DNA of 18,341 bases from Clostridia bacterium (GTDB taxonomy: Bacteria > Bacillota > Clostridia > Oscillospirales > UBA644): contig WHHJ01000039.1 in assembly GCA_014872655.1 (NCBI GenBank), positions 1 to 18,341 of the forward strand, read 5' to 3'. Shown piece after piece: positions 14,686-18,341 of the stretch. Position numbers and translations under genes: made by a program. The notes under the pieces are model-generated. The model searched no databases and was not told where the DNA came from. It saw only the letters and a program-made list of their open reading frames with translations. Positions within the stretch are counted from its first letter, which is position 1; each line of letters opens with the position of its first letter.

Positions 14686-16415
14686 AACAGTCTTTTCGAA
14701 GTATTTTCTTTCATTTTATTCGTCCTCGACTGGGGTATTTGTGCGCGTGCTTCTTATTTTCGGCAATCGGTACGGTTTTATCTTTGTTTATCCCTGTTTT
14801 AACGGGGCGTGCTATTGATTATTTAATCGGGGTTTCGAATGTGGATTTCGGTACCATTGGAAAAATTTTGATTGTAGTGATTGTCAGTATCTTAATCAGT
14901 ACAGTTTTTCAGTGGCTGATGTCTTTGTTTGCCAATAAATTGAGTTTGAAGACTGTGGTGGATATTCGGAACACGCTGTTCCAAAAATTGAACCGTGTTC
15001 CGCTAAAATACATTGATTCTAATAAACACGGCGATTTGTTGAGCCGTATGATTACAGATACCGATCAGATTTCAGATGGTTTGTTGCAGGGGTTTATGCA
15101 ACTGTTTTCCGGGTTGATGACGATTGTCGGCACGCTTATTTTTATGTTGATTCTCAATTATAAAATTGCATTGGCAGTTGTGGTAATTACGCCGCTTTCA
15201 TTGGTTGTTTCCTATATTATAGCACGCCGGACGCACCGTCTGTTTGTGGAGCAGTCTCGGATTCGAGGAGAAATGAGCGCTCACATTGAAGAAATGGTGA
15301 GCAATCAAAAGGTCGTTCGGGCGTTTGGTTATGAGGAAAAAAGCCAGAAAGAGTTTGAACGTATCAATGCAGAGTTATATCAAGTCGGAGTTCGAGCGCA
15401 ATTTGCATCTTCTTGGACCAATCCTAGTACGCGGCTGATCAATTGGATTGTATATACCGTAGTTGGCGTTATTGGTGTTTTAGGAATTCTTTGGGGTGGA
15501 GGCATGTCTGTCGGGCAGATTTCCAGTTTTTTATCTTATGCAAACCAGTACACCAAACCGTTTAATGAGATTTCGGGGGTAGTGACGGAACTTCAGGCGG
15601 CTTTTGCGTCTATGGTTCGAGTCATGGCGGTGGTTTCGGAGCCTGATGAAACTCCGGATGACGGGCTTGATGAAATTCATGAATGCGACGGACGGGTCGA
15701 TTTAGACCATGTTTGTTTTTCTTATACCGATCAGCCTTTTATCGAGGGGTTGGATATTTCCGTACAAAACGGCAGTCATATTGCGATTGTCGGGCCGACG
15801 GGGTGTGGTAAGACGACTTTGATCAATTTGCTGATGCGGTTTTATGATGTAACCGGCGGCGAAATTCGCGTATCCGGCAAAGAAATTCGTACGGTTACAC
15901 GAAAGAGCTTGCGAGATTGTTACGGTATGGTGTTGCAGGATTCCTGGCTATTTACGGGGACGATTCGCGAAAATCTGATGTATGGAAATCCGACGGCAAC
16001 GGAAGAAGAGATGATTGCTGCGGCTAAAAAAGCACACGCTCATCCTTTTATCATGCGGATGCCCAATGGATATGATACGTATATTGAAACCGACGGCGGT
16101 AATATTTCACAAGGGCAAAAACAGTTGCTGTGTATTGCTCGGGTCATGCTGACCAATCCTAAAATGCTGATATTGGATGAAGCAACCAGCTCTATTGATA
16201 CACTTACGGAAATTCGGATTCAAAAAGCATTTGATGCTTTAATGGCAGGAAGAACCAGCTTTATTGTCGCACATCGATTGTCTACTATTCGTGATGCTGA
16301 TCTGATTTTAGTGATGAAAGACGGTAAAATCATCGAAAAGGGCAATCATGCGCAATTGTTGTCGAAGAACGGGTTTTACGCAAAACTATATCAAAGTCAG
16401 TTTGTCAAAACATAA
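14682..16415 (+). CDS. ABC exporter half-transporter, catalytic-site subunit of a heterodimer
   Basis: The product has 577 residues, with the same layout of six membrane helices (1-310) and a C-terminal ATPase domain. Walker A is GPTGCGKTT (371-379), Walker B is LILDE with the catalytic Glu500, and the H-loop is AHR with His531, so this subunit supplies the intact hydrolytic residues. Its signature is ISQGQ (475-479), not LSGGQ. That departure is typical for the partner that faces the degenerate site, and it complements the first subunit. The start overlaps the upstream stop by ATGA, ensuring balanced synthesis. A nitroreductase gene follows after 10 bp. Confidence 0.93.
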   Translation: MKQSFRSIFFHFIRPRLGYLCACFLFSAIGTVLSLFIPVLTGRAIDYLIGVSNVDFGTIGKILIVVIVSILISTVFQWLMSLFANKLSLKTVVDIRNTLFQKLNRVPLKYIDSNKHGDLLSRMITDTDQISDGLLQGFMQLFSGLMTIVGTLIFMLILNYKIALAVVVITPLSLVVSYIIARRTHRLFVEQSRIRGEMSAHIEEMVSNQKVVRAFGYEEKSQKEFERINAELYQVGVRAQFASSWTNPSTRLINWIVYTVVGVIGVLGILWGGGMSVGQISSFLSYANQYTKPFNEISGVVTELQAAFASMVRVMAVVSEPDETPDDGLDEIHECDGRVDLDHVCFSYTDQPFIEGLDISVQNGSHIAIVGPTGCGKTTLINLLMRFYDVTGGEIRVSGKEIRTVTRKSLRDCYGMVLQDSWLFTGTIRENLMYGNPTATEEEMIAAAKKAHAHPFIMRMPNGYDTYIETDGGNISQGQKQLLCIARVMLTNPKMLILDEATSSIDTLTEIRIQKAFDALMAGRTSFIVAHRLSTIRDADLILVMKDGKIIEKGNHAQLLSKNGFYAKLYQSQFVKT

Positions 16416-16425
16416 GGAGGTTGTG

Positions 16426-16953
16426 ATGGAATTTTATGATGTGGTAAAAAGTCGGAAAAGTTGCCGGGATTATCTGGCGAAACCGGTTTGTGAAGAGCAG
16501 TTATACCGGGTTTTAGAGGCTGCGCGTTTAGCACCGTCCTGGAAAAATCTGCAGTGCAGCCGATATATTGTCGTTTCCGATCGATCTTTGATTCAGCAAA
16601 TCGGACAATTGTTGTCCAATAATCCAAACGTGACCGCTTATACCAATGCTACCTATATTATAGTGCTGTGTGCAAATCCGGCAGACAGTGGTATTATTGA
16701 CGGAAAAGAATATTATATGGTAGATTGTGCGATCAGTATGGAACATCTTTGTCTGGCAGCAACGAATGAAGGTTTAGGAACTTGCTGGGTTGGATTATTT
16801 CATGACGAGCCGATTCGCCAGCTGTTAGAAATTCCGGATCCGTTGCGTGTGGTCGCATTAACTCCGTTGGGGTATCCTTCCGGTGTATTTCGTGAGCGTC
16901 CGCGCAAAGCTATGTCAGAAATTGTTTTTCGTGAGAAATGGGGAAAACAGTGA
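16426..16953 (+). CDS. Nitroreductase-family FMN oxidoreductase
   Basis: The product has 175 residues. The start is ATG 16426 with AAGGAGG (16414-16420) 5 nt upstream, and the site overlaps the ABC gene stop. SRKSCRDY (residues 9-16) is the conserved FMN-phosphate binding segment (R-x-S-x-R-x-F/Y in the family). ARLAPSWKNLQ (33-43), GLGTCWVG (116-123) and ALTPLGYPSG (144-153) are further family landmarks. Such flavoproteins act as dimers with NAD(P)H on nitro compounds or quinones, and the physiological substrate here cannot be told. Close coupling to the exporter suggests a shared response to xenobiotics or redox compounds, which is an inference. Confidence 0.9.
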   Translation: MEFYDVVKSRKSCRDYLAKPVCEEQLYRVLEAARLAPSWKNLQCSRYIVVSDRSLIQQIGQLLSNNPNVTAYTNATYIIVLCANPADSGIIDGKEYYMVDCAISMEHLCLAATNEGLGTCWVGLFHDEPIRQLLEIPDPLRVVALTPLGYPSGVFRERPRKAMSEIVFREKWGKQ

Positions 16954-17245
16954 TACGGCTGTCGGTGGGTAGTTAATTGCTTTTATGCAGTCACTTCGTT
17001 CCCATTGACTTTCTGTCTTTTTATTCAATCGATTTCTTCTTTATGTAGAACGCAAGGGAGGTTGCAAGATAGAAGAAGGATATAAAATATTGACAAGTAC
17101 AGTTTTCCCGTTATGCTTTTGCCATTGAGTCTGTGACGGATTAACCCAATGTCAGCAGTGCTCATGGTGGTGCAAAAAATGATAGAATTATTTATGGCTG
17201 TTATACTTTTTCTGTGTTATCGGAATAAGAAAAGGAGGGTTTGTT
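16954..17245 (+). other. Intergenic region with two possible promoters
   Basis: No convincing terminator follows the nitroreductase gene; an AGTCA/TGACT pair near 16990-17015 with a T-rich tail is only a weak candidate. Possible promoters are TTGACA (17090-17095) with TATGCT (17112-17117) at 16 bp, and a second at 17179-17207. A 54-codon frame from ATG 17149 has weak start signals. Confidence 0.45.
17179..17207 (+). promoter_or_regulatory. Probable promoter of the CTG-start lipoprotein
   Basis: ATGATA (17179-17184) and TATACT (17202-17207) are spaced by 17 bp, with a TG at 17199-17200 making an extended -10. Transcription would start near 17214, about 32 nt before the start codon. Confidence 0.5.
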
Positions 17246-17959
17246 CTGAGAAAGATCTTTGCTGTATTGTTATCAACAATGCTTTTATTATCCGGTTGCG
17301 GCTTGGTGCCTGAAGGACCGGAACAGGTTCAAATAGATAACAAAATATACAAAACCGGATTTTACGGTATGCTTTTCCCTCATGAATATTCTCTGACAGA
17401 ATACACCGTGAAGAGTGATGATTTAACACTGGTCCGTATCGCCCATGATGCATTTGATTTGTATCACGCCGATGTAGGGCCCTATACAACGGGAACGATT
17501 TATTGTGAAGAGAGTCAGTATGAGCAGGTATTAGCATATTATAGTAATCCAGAAAACTACGCATTCTTCTGTGACCTCGGTGTTTCCAGGATTGATGGAA
17601 CAAGCAGTATACAAACGGTAGAGTTGTCCAATGTGGATCCCGTCTTGTTTGATGATTTATTAAACTTTGCAGAAAAGTCAAGTTATGTCCCCTTTAATAG
17701 CCTGCATAACTCTAAAGTGAAGACGGTTGAACTTCCCATGCCAGACCATACGGTCGACACTCGTATAGTGTTTTACAAAGAAAGCAACGACTCTCTTTTT
17801 TGTTCTAGCAAGGGGTATGACTTTTATATCATAGATAATGTCCTTTATAGGGTGTATCAATATGATGGCCATGACGAAGACGAAAAACTGATTGCTGTAA
17901 AAGCGCCGGAAAACATTAGCGGTTATTTTGTTTCGTTGATGGAGCCCTTTCTGAAATAA
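17246..17959 (+). CDS. Lipoprotein of unknown function with apparent CTG start
   Basis: The product has 237 residues if translation starts at CTG 17246. That start lies 6 nt after AAAGGAGGG (17231-17239) and gives a complete lipoprotein signal: basic RK at 2-3, a hydrophobic core, and lipobox LSGC with Cys18. The frame has no ATG, GTG or TTG between the ribosome site and CTG. The next options, TTG 17267 and ATG 17279, lie 28-40 nt from the site and would cut away the basic residues. The mature part is acidic, with aromatic-rich strands (YGMLFPHEYSLTEY, IYCEESQYEQVLAYY, GYDFYIIDNVLYRVYQYDG). I do not recognise the family. The gene has its own promoter and stands apart from neighbours. Confidence 0.75.
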   Translation: MRKIFAVLLSTMLLLSGCGLVPEGPEQVQIDNKIYKTGFYGMLFPHEYSLTEYTVKSDDLTLVRIAHDAFDLYHADVGPYTTGTIYCEESQYEQVLAYYSNPENYAFFCDLGVSRIDGTSSIQTVELSNVDPVLFDDLLNFAEKSSYVPFNSLHNSKVKTVELPMPDHTVDTRIVFYKESNDSLFCSSKGYDFYIIDNVLYRVYQYDGHDEDEKLIAVKAPENISGYFVSLMEPFLK

Positions 17960-18077
17960 GGACAACTAAAACCTCTTTGTCAAAATGAATAGCGTATTCA
18001 CTACCCTTTGCGTAATGGTGTCGAATAAATACCGAGTTGAAAACTAAACATCCGTCGTCCCTCATGATGGCGTACAT

Positions 18078-18114
18078 AAGCAGCGAGTCTGAAAAAAAGA
18101 TACGCTGCTTTTTT
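18078..18114 (+). terminator. Intrinsic terminator downstream of the lipoprotein gene
   Basis: A stem (18078-18085 with 18103-18110, extended by four more pairs after an A-A mismatch) closes an A-rich loop and runs into TTTTTT. It lies about 120 bp after the stop. Confidence 0.75.
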
Positions 18115-18166
18115 ATGCTTTGTTTTTTTCTTTATCTCATATCGACAAAGATGTAGGGGGTGTCTT

Positions 18167-18310
18167 TTGGAATATCATGAAAAAAAACTACATGTTGTGC
18201 AGTTGTGCAATTTGTCGAAATATGAGCCTTGTCCTTGTTTGAAATGCACAATTTTACATAAACTTAAAAAAGGAGAGGAAAAACTAAAAAAAACAGTTGA
18301 CAAGGGTTAA
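18167..18310 (+). CDS. Candidate 47-residue Cys-rich mini-protein
   Basis: The frame starts at TTG 18167, 6 nt after AGGGGG (18155-18160). It encodes a basic peptide with Cys at residues 14, 22, 24 and 27 (CNLSKYEPCPCLKC) and three His residues, followed by a Lys-rich tail (LHKLKKGEEKLKK). The four Cys could bind zinc or form a small metal knuckle. Against it, the start is TTG, no promoter is obvious upstream, and its last codons overlap the strong promoter at 18297. It is too short to judge by family. Confidence 0.35.
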   Translation: MEYHEKKLHVVQLCNLSKYEPCPCLKCTILHKLKKGEEKLKKTVDKG

Positions 18311-18325
18311 GAGATGTGGTATAAT
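18297..18325 (+). promoter_or_regulatory. Perfect consensus promoter leaving the window
   Basis: TTGACA (18297-18302) and TATAAT (18320-18325) are separated by exactly 17 bp. Upstream A-tracts (AAAAACTAAAAAAAA, 18280-18294) resemble an UP element. Such strength is typical of stable RNA or very highly expressed genes. The transcribed gene lies beyond 18341. Confidence 0.8.
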
Positions 18326-18341
18326 AATCAAGCCGCGAAAG

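Noticed and set aside
17149..17313. 54-codon frame with a hydrophobic stretch and a basic tail, resembling a small membrane toxin peptide
   Set aside because: Start signals are weak, the second half overlaps the lipoprotein signal peptide in another frame and reads as random sequence, and no antisense RNA promoter was recognised.

Overview
The window looks like a chromosomal segment of a low-to-mid GC Firmicute. Class Clostridia is most likely, perhaps a gut Oscillospirales or Lachnospirales relative. The reasons are strong AGGAGG ribosome sites, near-consensus TTGACA/TATAAT promoters, a clostridial-type RHS tip with a DUF5104-like lipoprotein, a BlaI/M56 pair, an LtaS-like sulfatase and a heterodimeric ABC exporter. 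Genus cannot be set from this sequence. No tRNA, rRNA, CRISPR array or transposase is visible.

Layout. (1) 1-2720 is an accessory island: a consensus promoter abuts a 5'-truncated RHS gene (core plus variable tip), then a DUF5104-like lipoprotein and a small membrane PH-like protein, closed by a long-stem terminator. (2) 2783-4592 holds a BlaI-like repressor and a BlaR1-like M56 membrane protease, with two identical 17-bp operator dyads in their promoter. (3) 4593-5981 carries three small genes of unknown function: two tandem paralogues, then a 72-residue protein whose whole predicted 5' leader folds into a hairpin covering its ribosome site. (4) 6048-10167 is a likely operon: a single-pass membrane protein, an LtaS/MdoB-type sulfatase, another single-pass membrane protein and a prephenate dehydrogenase. 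(5) 10351-10911 is a bacterial PH-domain membrane protein with its own promoter and terminator. (6) 11058-12617 on the minus strand is a uracil permease whose leader holds an intrinsic terminator. (7) 12955-16953 encodes a two-subunit ABC exporter overlapping by ATGA, followed closely by a nitroreductase. (8) 17246-17959 is a lipoprotein that appears to start at CTG. The right end has a terminator, a possible 47-residue Cys-rich mini-protein and a perfect consensus promoter pointing out of the window.

Most of the well-known genes are ordinary housekeeping or transport functions. The least explained parts are the hairpin-occluded leader of the 72-residue protein, the tandem small paralogues beside the BlaI/M56 pair, the uracil permease leader, and the RHS remnant with its two companions.
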